DNA of 64,000 bases, taken from positions 1 to 64,000 of the forward strand of contig BAXO01000020.1 in assembly GCA_001310555.1 (NCBI GenBank), written 5' to 3'. Origin of the DNA: Bacillus sp. JCM 19058. GTDB taxonomy: Bacteria > Bacillota > Bacilli > Bacillales_H > Bacillaceae_D. Each line of letters begins with the position of its first letter. Position 1 is the stretch's first letter. The translations under genes and the position numbers were made by a program. Below the pieces are notes generated by a model. The model worked only from the letters and a program-made list of their open reading frames with translations. It did not search any database and was not told where the DNA came from. Positions 52,238-63,059 of the stretch are shown piece after piece.

Positions 52238-53128
52238 TTAGTTAAAAAAACCACATTTTTTAATACTCAGTGGTTGAAGCCTTCTACTACAGTCCCGTAT
52301 ATCGTTAAACCATTTCGATAGTAACACTCTATCCCGAAGGATTTCTGAGCTGATAACTTTGTAATAGTATTTAACAAATAAATCGTCTAAATATATTATA
52401 ACTTCCATATCTAAATCATATTCAGTCCGTAATATCTGTTGGCAGAGCAAGAAATCAGGAACCTTCTGCTTTCTAGGTAAAAGTCTTAACCTAGGCTGTT
52501 CGATTGGGTCATAGCACTCCCCCCTAATGTAAAGAGGCATTCTGATAGAAAGTACCTTTTTGGCCCGCTGAATTCCTGGGATTAAGAAGGTAAGATCAGG
52601 GTAAATTTTGACTCTTTCGTCAAAACGTAAAGCATTTTCTTTGACAAAATTTGCTCTCCATATCGTATTCGTAACAGATAGCCTCCGAAAAGCCTTGACT
52701 CTCTCACTTGCTTTATATTCGTACGAATGAAATTCCTCAGGATAGTCATTAAGCACATTAGTTTTTGGATTAGAAATAGTCCCTATCAAAACCTCCTCAT
52801 TTCCAATTGTTTTCAATAATATATCAATGGTGACTGGCGATATATAGTCATCGGCATCTACAAAATAAAGATACTCTCCCTCTGCATGATTGATTCCATG
52901 GTTTCGGGCAGCTGATACACCTTTATTTTCCTGGAAATGAAACGTTTTTATATTTTCAAAATGATGAGTAAGGCGTTCAATAATCGCTTTACTATTATCA
53001 GTTGATCCGTCATTTACTATTACGAGTTCATAGTCTCGAAAGGTTTGCTTTTGAATTGAGAGTATGCATCGTTCTAAATAGTCTTCCTTATTAAAGACAG
53101 GAAGAATTACACTTACCTTTACCATCAT
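52238..53128 (-). CDS. Family 2 glycosyltransferase
   Basis: VKVSVILPVFNKEDYLERCI, VIVNDGSTDNSKAIIERL, KGVSAARNHGINHAEGEYLY and FVDADDYISP give a standard GT-A domain; a longer C-terminal part (FLIPGIQRAKKVLSIRMPLY) resembles transferases fused to or paired with TagF-like enzymes. 296 residues as read. A T7 run near 52248 may hide a basic tail (TKRELKALNKG) that would run to 52108 and overlap the next gene. Ribosome site TAGGAGG. Confidence 0.87.
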   Translation of the reverse strand: MMVKVSVILPVFNKEDYLERCILSIQKQTFRDYELVIVNDGSTDNSKAIIERLTHHFENIKTFHFQENKGVSAARNHGINHAEGEYLYFVDADDYISPVTIDILLKTIGNEEVLIGTISNPKTNVLNDYPEEFHSYEYKASERVKAFRRLSVTNTIWRANFVKENALRFDERVKIYPDLTFLIPGIQRAKKVLSIRMPLYIRGECYDPIEQPRLRLLPRKQKVPDFLLCQQILRTEYDLDMEVIIYLDDLFVKYYYKVISSEILRDRVLLSKWFNDIRDCSRRLQPLSIKKCGFFN

Positions 53129-53163
53129 AACCTCCTAAAGAACCCCCAATAAAAAGTATTATT

Positions 53164-53883
53164 TTACATTTTCTCGTACTGAGCGATCATTTCCTTAATC
53201 CCGCCTACTGCATGAACTTCCCCTTTTTTTAAAATGATAGCTTTATCACAAATTTTTTTTAGAGGCTTTAATTGGTGTGAGACAATAATGATTGTTTTCC
53301 CTTGTTTTTTCAGCTCTAACATTTTCTCATAGCACTTTTCTTTAAAATCCTTATCTCCAACAGCTAGTACTTCGTCAACAAGGATAATGTCCGTCTCAAT
53401 ATGGACAGCAATTGAAAAGCCAAGTCTTGCCTTCATCCCAGAGGAGTAAAACTTAACTGGCATATGAATGTACTCTTCTAATTCAGCAAATTTAACAATA
53501 TATGGAAGAAGCGTATTAATCTTATCTTTCTTCAGCCCATAGATCGCACAGTTCAATTTAATATTTTCTTGTCCGGACAAATCCCTGCTTAAGCCGGCAC
53601 TTAACTCAATAAGTGGCATGATCGTCCCACCTAGTTTAATCTGCCCTTTATCAGGGAAAATTACTCCTGAAATCACTTTAAACAAGGTGCTCTTCCCTGC
53701 TCCGTTTTTTCCGATAATCGCATATGCTTCCCCTTTTTTTATTGAAAACGAGACGTTATTTAAAGCAACGTACTCCTCATTCAGTTTCTCTTTTCGGAAG
53801 ATGGAAAGCAATTTGCCCTTAAGTGTTTTATCATACGGCTTTTTAAATATTTTAAATACATCCTTAACCTCAATTGCGTTCAA
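53164..53883 (-). CDS. Wall-polymer ABC exporter ATPase, short TagH-like, copy 2
   Basis: Intact 239 residues. Walker A AIIGKNGAGKSTLFKVISG, signature MPVKFYSSGMKARLGFSIAV and Walker B DIILVDEVLAVGD are of the TagH/Wzt class. It lacks the membrane-spanning extracellular extension of B. subtilis TagH. TTG start one base after the permease stop, with the ribosome site GGGGGAAG inside the permease gene. Pairs with the permease just upstream. Confidence 0.92.
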   Translation of the reverse strand: MNAIEVKDVFKIFKKPYDKTLKGKLLSIFRKEKLNEEYVALNNVSFSIKKGEAYAIIGKNGAGKSTLFKVISGVIFPDKGQIKLGGTIMPLIELSAGLSRDLSGQENIKLNCAIYGLKKDKINTLLPYIVKFAELEEYIHMPVKFYSSGMKARLGFSIAVHIETDIILVDEVLAVGDKDFKEKCYEKMLELKKQGKTIIIVSHQLKPLKKICDKAIILKKGEVHAVGGIKEMIAQYEKM

Positions 53884-53884
53884 G

Positions 53885-54652
53885 TTAAATCACTTCCCCC
53901 ATTCTCCTGGTCAGCCTTCTGAATATCATCCAACTAACTACAAAAAACACGAACGTAAATGCTATGCAATACAAAATATAATTGAGCTGCACTAGCTCCC
54001 CACCATAAAATACATAATGGTATAGTGAGATGATTGTAGCCATTGGATTTAGCATATACAAATTGACAAATTTCTCAGGGATCTCTGATATTGGGTAAAT
54101 GATTGGCGACAAATACATCCAGCCACGAATCCCGAGTCCACTTATAAATTCCACATCCCGGAAATATACATTCACACCCGCCAATAATAAAACGATACTA
54201 AACACTAAGAAAAATTGTAAAACGATCGCTAACGGCAAAAAGAGAATCCCCGTCAGTTGAAACTCGACATTTAAATAAATGGCGTAAGCTGCTACAAGCA
54301 ACAATGAAACTCCCAGGTTCACTAGGTTCGTTAAGACTATCGTCAATGGAAACAGCTGCCTAGGAAAGTACACCTTTTTTATTAATGATGAATTCAATGT
54401 TAACGATTTAGTTCCTCGTATAATTGAATTATTCACAAACATCCATGGAATCAGACCTGAAAGCAAGAATAACGAGTAATTTTCAATGTTAAACCTCATA
54501 ATAAATGAAAACACAATAGTATATATGAGCATTAGCCCTAAAGGCTCCAACAACGACCATAAATATCCAAAAATTGTATTACGATATTTAATTTTTAATT
54601 CCTTTCTTACTAAAAAAGATAGGAGCTCCCGATATTTTAATATTTCCAGCAT
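53885..54652 (-). CDS. Wall-polymer ABC exporter permease, TagG-like, copy 2
   Basis: Intact 255 residues, six helices, ABC-2 type. LVRKELKIKYRNTIFGYLWS, LEPLGLMLIYTIVFSFIMRF and YLSPIIYPISEIPEKFVNLY are typical of TagG/Wzm/RfbA permeases. Moves lipid-linked polymer across the membrane with the adjacent ATPase. Confidence 0.93.
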   Translation of the reverse strand: MLEILKYRELLSFLVRKELKIKYRNTIFGYLWSLLEPLGLMLIYTIVFSFIMRFNIENYSLFLLSGLIPWMFVNNSIIRGTKSLTLNSSLIKKVYFPRQLFPLTIVLTNLVNLGVSLLLVAAYAIYLNVEFQLTGILFLPLAIVLQFFLVFSIVLLLAGVNVYFRDVEFISGLGIRGWMYLSPIIYPISEIPEKFVNLYMLNPMATIISLYHYVFYGGELVQLNYILYCIAFTFVFFVVSWMIFRRLTRRMGEVI

Positions 54653-54706
54653 TTCATCTCAACCTTACTTGTTAGAATAGTTTATTTTGCTTAGCTTCTC
54701 CAATAT

Positions 54707-55708
54707 TTACTTGTAAAAAAAAGCTAGAAATGAACCGAGTCCCCTAAAAAAAGTGCATGCAAAAGAAAGTGAACATACACGGCACAAGGTATCGGAATCC
54801 TTTACTTAAGGCTAGCTTTAGACTAAAGGCTCCATTCAACACAACATACGCTATACCAACAGGGAAAGCGCAACTAAAAAAAACAAATGGTAAAAGGACG
54901 CTAAGATTAAAAAGAGCCCCAAAACAACTGAATACAGTGGCACCTTTTTGAACGCACTTAAAGCCCCTGGTGCTTTGCGATCAGCAATCATTGACCACAT
55001 ACCATCACCTAGCGATTTATCGATTAATCCTTTTAGCGAATCGCGTACAAAGTAAGTTGTTTTGATCGACGTCGTTAAATAAAATTGACCTCCTGCATCC
55101 CGTACCCGTTGATGCAACTCAATATCCTCATTTCGTTTTAAGTCTTCATTAAATAAACCGACCTCATTAAAAAGACTCCGCTTATAAGCACCGTATGGAA
55201 CCGTATCGACAAACCCTTCCCATTCCTGATTTAAGATGCGAAACATGGAACGCCCAACACCAAAAGGATGGGAATAAATATATTCATTGATCTCACCTTG
55301 AAATCCGTCGCCTTTCGAAATGACAATTCCCCCGACGCAGGCAGCCTCAGGGCACGTTTTTATTGCCTTCCAATACGTGCCAAAAGGTCAGCGGTTATCT
55401 CTGTATGGCCATCGATCCTTAACACATACATACCTTTAGCAGCTTTAATTCCAATATTCCAGCCTACTGGTAACGTCTCCTTTTTATTTTCGAACAGTTG
55501 TATTTGAGCATTATGCTCGTTCTGATAGCTTTCTACAACTGAAAGCGTTCGATCGGATGAGCGACCATCAACCACAATTATTTCATATTGATCACTAGGA
55601 AAATCCTGATTTAGTAGCCGCTCTAATAAGCGTCCGATATATTTCTCCTCATTTTTAATGACGAGCAGAACCGAAAAAAATTAAGGATTTCATATTATTT
55701 ACAATCAT
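54707..55708 (-). CDS. Membrane-associated family 2 glycosyltransferase, ExoA-like, frameshifted
   Basis: SVLLVIKNEEKYIGRLLERL, EIIVVDGRSSDRTLSVVESY, LRIDGHTEITADLLARI and KRNEDIELHQRVRDAGGQFY give the succinoglycan ExoA-type domain. A C-terminal hydrophobic pair of helices and RGLGSF tail follow after repair. Breaks near 55678, 55378, 55262, 54865 and 54740. About 333 residues. Adds a sugar, with the membrane helices placing it next to the lipid carrier. Confidence 0.83.
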
Positions 55709-55933
55709 TTAATATTCACCACAATTTAACAGCATAGCTGCCTGTAATTGGTCTGTTTTAAGTTAGAGCTTAATTAATAGTAACCCATTATAAATGTGAT
55801 GTAAATAGCATCAAAAACAATCAAAAGCTGATATAACAATACTTCCAATTATTGACGAAACAGACCTTATCCTGCTATATAGCTGCCTAAATTACTATTT
55901 TTCTATTTTCTACTTAACAAAGCAATGACTCTT

Positions 55934-55972
55934 GAAAAAAAGACTTGTCCTTTAAATTAACCGGACAAGTCT
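55934..55972 (-). terminator. Terminator of the glucosaminidase gene
   Basis: AGACTTGTCC, 12-base loop, GGACAAGTCT followed on the minus strand by seven T; it starts 14 bases after the stop. Confidence 0.93.
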
Positions 55973-55985
55973 CTTAGATTAGCAG

Positions 55986-58900
55986 TTATCTATAAACAGG
56001 TACATCAAAGTATAAAGTGTAATTATCAATCATATTATACAAACTTTCTATATTGTTTACTTGCTTTACCGCCCAACCAATATCAGTCGCGTACTGATAG
56101 GTGGCAGGACTTTGAGGATTCCATCTCATTTTATATAAAGTATCTTGTTTTCTTGATGAATGTATATAGGAGTTTGCAATAAATTGTGCGCCACCTACAA
56201 TTGCTTTTTCAGGAGTATCCCATCCTTGCTTATAAGCATATTCTGAGCCACATTGCAGAGCACAACCGTCCCTGGCACCAATGCCAAACATGTTATAAAC
56301 TACTTTTGGTGAAACACTCTTTCCATCTACTTCTGTAACCCTTACCCCCCTCGCCAGGGTTGATGACCCATTTCCCGTTTCAAGTAAAGCGTGCGATATC
56401 AAATAAATTTCATTTATTCGATGGGTTCTGCTTGCATTCGAAAAAGCAGAACCTTGCCCATGCAAAATACCTTTATTATTCAATATTTTATTCAATTCAC
56501 TTACATCTACTCCAGTACTTCTTGAAAGCTCTAAGAATTGAAAGTAGGAACTAGTACCTTGACTAAAATTATTTGGATTAACATAACGTTCAACGTCGCT
56601 GCGCTTTGCGTTCTTAAACGGCCCATAGCTAACCTCATACCAATCTCCTACTTGACCTAGTAAGTTAACTGCTCTTCCATTGCTTAACGAACCAACAATC
56701 CAGCTTGTGTTATTTGGGGCCTCCCTGACATTTAAAGAGGTTGCAGTTACTGTTCCTCTCTTCGGAAAGCTACTTTTATTTTCTACATTTACAAAATTTT
56801 TATGAATATAAGACTTCTGATTTCGATAGGCATCAGTTTGCGGCGCAACCCTCATTTGTGCATCCAACATCTGACTCAGAGTAAGATTATAATTTGTATA
56901 GCTGTAATGTTTGACAGGGCCTCTTAGTACATCAGCTTGCCTAACAAACCCAACACGTCCCGATAATATGACCCGATACCAATTGGGACCATACTCATTT
57001 ACAATCGGATATTGTTCATCTTTATTAATAATAGCAAAAGGAACTAGGCTTCCCGATGTATTATCATAGACTTCTAGATTTTTAGCGGCTGTGAATATAC
57101 TTGGTGAATTTTTAAAAGAGGTATTTATATTCCTTAATACTTTTCCGTCACTTGGAATCGTGTCAGCAGCACGTATATACCCATAACCTGTCGCAAAATC
57201 AATCCGGTGCCAATTGGTTCCGTACGCACTTACTCTTGGATAAACCTCGCCTTGTTGTATAGTCCCCATTGAAATTAAGCGCCCTGTGCTATTATCATAC
57301 ACGGGTGTATTTCTTATAACTTCAAAGAACTTATCTGATTCCCTAAAATCTCTCGGTGTATTGTAGGTAACATCTGCTTCCCTTACATAACCAACACGAC
57401 CTGATACGTCTACTCTAAACCAGTTTGGTCCATAGTCCCCGATGATTGGATAACTTTTCCCGCTATCCAATTCTGCAAAAGGAATTAAACTCCCAGATGT
57501 ATTATCATAGACAGCAACATTTCTCTTGGGAGTAATCGTTATGGATACATTATTGTAAGACTGATTGATGTTCTTCAAACCTTTTCCGTCGTGCGGGATG
57601 GTATCCGAAGCACGTATGTACCCATAACCATTCCCAAATTCAATCCGGTGCCAATTCGCTCCGTAAGCACTCACCCTCGGATATACCTCACCTTGTTTCA
57701 ATATCCCCATTCTCACTAGACTGCCACTACTATTATCGTAAATTTGAGTATCTCTCAATGTTTGGAAGTATTTATCTTTATCGTTAAAATCCCTAGGTAT
57801 ATTTGCTGATACATCTGCTTCCCTTACATAACCAACACGACCTGATACGTCTACTCTAAACCAGTTTGGTCCATAGTCCCCGATGATTGGATAACTTTTC
57901 CCGCTATCCAATTCTGCAAAAGGAATTAAACTCCCAGATGTATTATCATAGACAGCAACATTTCTCTTAGGGGTAATCGTTATGGATACATTATTGTAAG
58001 ACTGATTGATGTTCTTCAAACCTTTTCCGTCGTGCGGGATGGTATCCGAAGCACGTATGTACCCATAACCATTCCCAAATTCAATCCGGTGCCAATTCGC
58101 TCCGTAAGCACTCACCCTCGGATATACCTCACCTTGTTTCAATATCCCCATTCTCACTAGACTGCCGCTACTATTATCGTAAATTGCAGTGTTTTTCAAT
58201 GCTTGAAAAAAATTTTGTATCATCCGTGAAGGACAGAGTCGCCAACGATGAGTTGCTTATTCCTCCCGTTTGTTCTTCTTCATCGATCTTATTTAAAATA
58301 CGTTGTTCATCTTCTTCATTATCTGTTTCAGGTGTTAAATCAACACTTGAATCATGGTCATTTTCTTGAATTTCTTCAAGTTCTACTTGTTTTTTATCCT
58401 CCTCCCCCTTGTTTTCGTCAATTGGCTGTTCTTTGTCTTGTTCAGGTTTAGTATTATTATCGATGTCATTTACATTTTCTGTTTTATCTTCTGTAGTAAC
58501 CAGATCTGCCTTATCAATTATACCAATTTGATTACCTATAACAGTCACATAATTTTCCTCATCCTCTTCAGTAAAAAACACAGTTCTACCATTATTGATA
58601 GTAGCAATAATTGTCTCTTCACTAGACTTTACTTCAATTTCACTTGAAGTAATTAACTTACCGAGGAATTTAATATCCTCAATAGAAGACCAATCCATCT
58701 CTTTTGAAGAATGTTCATACACTTCCACAGCTTCTTTGTCTACAATCATCCATTCTTGGTTCCACTGAATTTGATATGTATCTTCAACTTCAATAGCTTT
58801 AAAAATAGAACCTTCTTTTATCGTACCATAGGGCTCAGTTTCATCCTTGAAAAATACATCAGCATCTTCAATAATTTGAATTATAAGCTCCTCATCCATA

Positions 58901-58992
58901 TCTTTGGCACTATATGCTTGAGCTATAATGGGCTCATAAAAACTTGTAGTAATTATAAGCAGAGCCATAAATAGGTATATTATCCTTTTCAT
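55986..58992 (-). CDS. Secreted SH3-repeat glucosaminidase (autolysin), one frameshift
   Basis: About 1001 residues. Signal peptide (YLFMALLIITTSFYEPIIAQA), an N-terminal SH3-like region, an acidic linker (residues ~155-245), then three ~147-residue repeats of two SH3-type domains each (YDNSSGSLVRMG, GEVYPRVSAYGANWHRIEFG, SYPIIGDYGPNWFRVDVSGR), a typical SH3b (TATSLNVREAPNNTSWIVGS) and the GH73-like glucosaminidase: INEIYLISHALLETGNGSST with the catalytic Glu, YNMFGIGARDGCALQCGSEY and YATDIGWAVKQVNNI. Cleaves GlcNAc bonds of peptidoglycan. One break in an A7 run near 58207. Ribosome site GGGGAGGA. Confidence 0.92.
57370..58185. repeat. Near-identical tandem 441-bp repeats in the autolysin gene
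   Basis: Bases 57370-57744 and 57811-58185 match at about 372 of 375 positions (three substitutions seen), with a period of 441 bp (147 codons). A third, diverged unit lies at about 56930-57370. Each unit encodes two SH3-type wall-binding domains. The near identity implies recent duplication or gene conversion. Confidence 0.93.
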
Positions 58993-58995
58993 CAA

Positions 58996-59221
58996 TAATA
59001 GTCCTCCCCTTTTTATCTAATCGGTACTAGTATACTATTAATATAGTCACTATTAAAGGGGGCTTTACTATACTAATCGAAACATAATAAAAAATAACTA
59101 ACAATCGAATTAAAAAGTAACAAGCAATAAGGCATTTATACCTATAATCAAACATCAACTAAGCAAACTTTTGGGTAAGAGCTAATTTTAAATCAATTTT
59201 TGTAGTTAGTGAATTTATTAG
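58996..59221. other. Region between tagH terminator and autolysin start
   Basis: About 225 very AT-rich bases with the autolysin promoter region; ATAGTAAAG and TATACT elements near 59030-59060 are possible -10 boxes. No gene. Confidence 0.4.
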
Positions 59222-59259
59222 ACTTAAAGAAAGCTACCCGGGAGCCTCCAGATAGCTTT
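59222..59259 (-). terminator. Terminator of the tagGH unit
   Basis: AAAGCTA ... TAGCTTT with an inner GC-rich stem, followed on the minus strand by TTTCTTT; about 80 bases after the tagH stop. Confidence 0.75.
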
Positions 59260-59337
59260 AAATTATTCAGATAGGATAGGTCATAACCTCTATATGTAGA
59301 AATTACAGCGTTTACAGCCCCGTTTTACCACTACTCT

Positions 59338-60936
59338 TCACTCTACCGAAGAAATGCTCATAAGCCGCTCACTGAAATTAACCACAAAATAAAAATTGTC
59401 TATTTGAAAAGTAACGAAACCTTCGTTAGTGGGCGATTCTAAATAAGATTTTAATTGATCCCCTTCAATATTATGAACTACGATTGTTTCAACAGTTCCT
59501 TCAGAATTTGCTTTAAAACTAACATTATTTTGAGGCATAATTATTACTTTATTCCCTAATGCATCCTCCTCTTCGTGCATAGCTCCTTGGAACTTATTCT
59601 TCAATTCATCTAAATCAAAATGCAGATGTGCTATATAATATTCGTAAGAGCTTGTAAATTCTGTAGGAAGAAATTCCACTAACTGCGCAAGCGTTTCAAA
59701 TTTTGTTATGCTATTAAATGATGGATTTATTTTAACCTCTTTCGCTTGAAGATAATATTTTTTTTCTATCTCATCAGTCGAAATAGAGTAGACCTTACCA
59801 TCCATCAGCTCTTCCAACACCCAAACCTCTGAAGAAAAAGCTAACTCCCCTACAGCTTCCCTTAAAGTAGCGTCGTTATATATTGAAACTGATTCTTCTA
59901 TGATAAGACCATTAGAATTAATCATAATTTCAGTCGGTACTGCTTCTTCCTCTTCATCAAGTTCTATTTCATCTTGCGGTTCATCTATAGCTTGAAAATG
60001 ACCAAAAAAAAGCTTTTACTGCCTGTTGATTTAACAACAAAATTGAACTTAACAGGAAACAGGCAAAAAGGACGCAAACCTGGGTTAAAAATTTCGCTTG
60101 TATTTTCTTATCGATTGAGCCGGTAGAACGACTCCTCCTACTTCTTCCTTTCGATTGTTTTAACATCATATCTGTCTTATACTTTTTCTTTTCTTTTTTA
60201 CTTAAGCTATTAAACCAATTTATAAAGACTTTATAGTTTTTAATAACTGACTTTGCTTCTCCAAACTCCTTCAATTCACCAAAATGAATCCAAAGTACCC
60301 GATCGGAAATTTTTTCCATTTGAGAGATAGAGTGACTTATAAAGAAGATCGTTTTCCCTTTTTTTTTAAATTCATCTATCTTATCTATACATTTTTGGGT
60401 GAATGTAGGATCACCGACAGATAAAGCTTCATCAACTACGAGAATATCTGGGTTTGTATGAACAGAGATCGCAAAGCCTAATCGTGACTTCATTCCTGAT
60501 GAATAGCTTTTAACAGGTTGTTTTATAAATTCCCCAATATCAGCAAACTCTATAATTTTAGGAGTAACCTTCTCAATCTCCTCTTTGCTCAACCCATGCA
60601 TTAAACACTTCAATTCAATATTCTCATACCCACTTAAAGCATTATTTAGTCCAACAGATATCGCGATTAATGAGGTCTCCCCATTTACAGAAATTGTTCC
60701 TGATGATGGGGGAACCACTTCTGATAGGATATTTGACAAAGTCGATTTACCCGATCCATTAATGCCTATAATGCCAATAGTTTCTCCTTCATATACTTCA
60801 AATGATACATCCCTAAGAGCAAAAAAAATGCTTTCTTTTCAAACTCGAAAAAAAAGATATCAAGAATCTTATCTGACTTTTTCTCAAAAAGGCTATATTG
60901 TTTTGATACTGATTCAAATTTAACTTTAGGCCTCAT
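59338..60936 (-). CDS. tagH: Teichoic acid exporter ATPase, long form, frameshifted
   Basis: About 532 residues, as B. subtilis TagH. ATPase part: [17 protein letters not shown], signature [20 protein letters not shown], Walker [28 protein letters not shown]. After ~300 residues a basic stretch ([17 protein letters not shown]), one membrane helix ([20 protein letters not shown]) and an acidic exported domain ([20 protein letters not shown], then [20 protein letters not shown]). Breaks near 60825 and 60008. Couples export of lipid-linked teichoic acid to the outer face. Confidence 0.92.
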
Positions 60937-60954
60937 ATTATGGGAGCTCCAATT

Positions 60955-61762
60955 TTACAAATAATCAACAAAGTGCTTTCTAAATTTTATATGAATAAAT
61001 GAACCGATTAAAAGTATCAGTAAAGTAAAAAGCCAAAAATAGAGCATATATATTAAGTCCTGATAAAACCAGCCTTGTCCTAAAAAAAAGTATTTCTAAA
61101 ACCATCAATCAAATAATAGAGTGGATTTAGCTTTAACATTACCTGAAATTGTTCAGGCAGTCTTGATGGAACCCAAAAAAATTGGAGTTAAGAAAAAAAA
61201 GCATACGCACCATTGATTGTAATAAAATCTGGTAATCGCGTACTATCGTTGCAAGAGTAGAATTAAATATGCTTATTGCAAAAATAAACACAAAAAGAGA
61301 AACCAGATAATAAGGAAGCTGAAGCAAATAGATCCCGGAATTTATCTGATTGACTATAAGAATTAAACCAATAAAAAATAACATAACAATAAAACTTACT
61401 GCATTCCCAACGATCGTAATGGAGGGAAGGACACTGACTGGAAACTTCATTTTTGAAACTAAATTGACCTTTGAAAAAACACTATTAGATGCCTGTGTCA
61501 CAGTAGCGCTAATATAAAACCATGGAACTAGGCCCAGCACTAGCCAGACAAAGAAAGGGGTATCTCCAACAGGAGCCCCTTCTCTAATGCCAATTCCAAA
61601 GACAAACCAAAATACAGATATTTGTAAAACAGGATTTAAAAACTGCCAGAGCATTCCAAGATAATGCATTTGATACTTACTTTTAAGCTCATAGGCAGCC
61701 AATCGAAAAATCAAATGACGATTATCCAATTGTTCTTTTAAAACCTGATAAATAAATGTCAT
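60955..61762 (-). CDS. tagG: Teichoic acid exporter permease, frameshifted
   Basis: ABC-2 permease: [58 protein letters not shown]; after breaks near 61185 and 61085, [20 protein letters not shown] and [20 protein letters not shown]. About 269 residues. Its ATG overlaps the dehydrogenase stop by ATGA, and tagH follows 18 bases later, so dehydrogenase-tagG-tagH is one unit. Confidence 0.92.
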
Positions 61763-63038
61763 ACAACACTAACTTCTTTCTTTATAAATTCATGTAAATT
61801 ACCAAAATTAACTAAATCAAAGTCAGTAGCCCATTTACTAATCACATTTTTTTGTGTCAAAGATTTGCTTGTTGGACATACGGTTAAGTTTACTCCATTC
61901 TAATTCTTTAAATTCATTATGATCTGTTAAAATAACGATTAAATCCGCTCCATTTGTTGCTTCCTCAATATCACTAATCACGAATTCATTCTTTACATGC
62001 GGATCATATGAACGGACTTGATAAAGGTTTTCGGCAATTAATTTCTCTCTAATCTCCATTGCAGGACTTTCCCGAATATCATCGACATTTCCTTTATATG
62101 TTAAACCAAATAGGGTTACTGTACTGCCTTTTACTTTCTCCATTAATGTATTAATATTTTCAACTACATAGTCAGGCATTGATGTATTGATCGAACGTGC
62201 CAAATTAATCATTTTAGCTGACTCAGGCGCCTTAGATACAATAAAGTACGGATCCACTGCCAAACAATGGCCGCCAACACCAGGTCCAGGAGTATGCAGA
62301 TTCACTCGTGGGTGTTTGTTAGCCATTGAAATAACATCTAGCGTATTAATGTTAAGTTCATTACATACTTTTGTTAATTCATTGGCTAGAGCGATATTGA
62401 CGTCTCTAAATGTATTTTCCATTAACTTAGACATTTCAGCAGTTCTAGCTTCTGTTTCGATAATTTCTCCTTTTACAAACGTCTCGTACACAGCAGCACC
62501 TGCCTTTGTACATGCCGGGGTGACACCACCAACAATCCGATTGTTATAAATCAACTCATGCATGATCTGTCCCGGCAAGACACGCTCAGGACAATGTACG
62601 AGAAAAATATCGACACCTACTTCAAACCCTGAGGCTTCAACTAATGGTCTGATATGATCATCCATACTACGAGGAGCAATTGTCGATTCAACAATCAATA
62701 CATTTCCTTTTTCTAAATATGGTAGTACCGTATTCACTGCACCAATTACATAGGTTAGATCACATGATTTATGAAGATCATCATTATTAGGGGTCGGAAC
62801 TGAAATAATAAAAGCGTCTGCTTTTTCAGGTTTAAGGTCAACTCTGAAAAGCCCTTTTTTTAATAACCTCTTCCAAAGCATCTTGCAAGCCAGGCTCTTC
62901 AATGTGGATTCGTCCTGAATTTAAAGAATCTATGACTTCCTGTTTAACATCTACTCCTAGAACGTTTACTCCGTGATTAGCAAACATTATCGAAGTGGGT
63001 AAACCAATATAACCAAGCCCCACAGTACACAACTTCAA
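61759..63038 (-). CDS. UDP-N-acetyl-D-mannosamine dehydrogenase-type nucleotide sugar dehydrogenase, frameshifted
   Basis: Oxidises a UDP-sugar at C6 to the uronic acid using NAD. CTVGLGYIGLPTSIMFANHG is the Rossmann site; VPTPNN and VESTIAPRSMDDHIRPLVEA fit the WecC/ManNAc subgroup better than UDP-glucose dehydrogenases (which carry a TVP motif). LMENTFRDVNIALANEL and GPGVGGHCLAVDPYFIV hold the catalytic Lys/Asn-like and Cys residues. Breaks near 62860 and 61857; the end is restored as [12 protein letters not shown]. About 426 residues. It indicates an acidic sugar in the exported polymer. Confidence 0.88.
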
Positions 63039-63059
63039 TTTAATTGCCTCCTTAAAGTT

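Noticed and set aside
53618..53995. 125-codon plus-strand frame opposite the TagH-like gene
   Set aside because: Antisense to an intact conserved ATPase and permease; no start signals.
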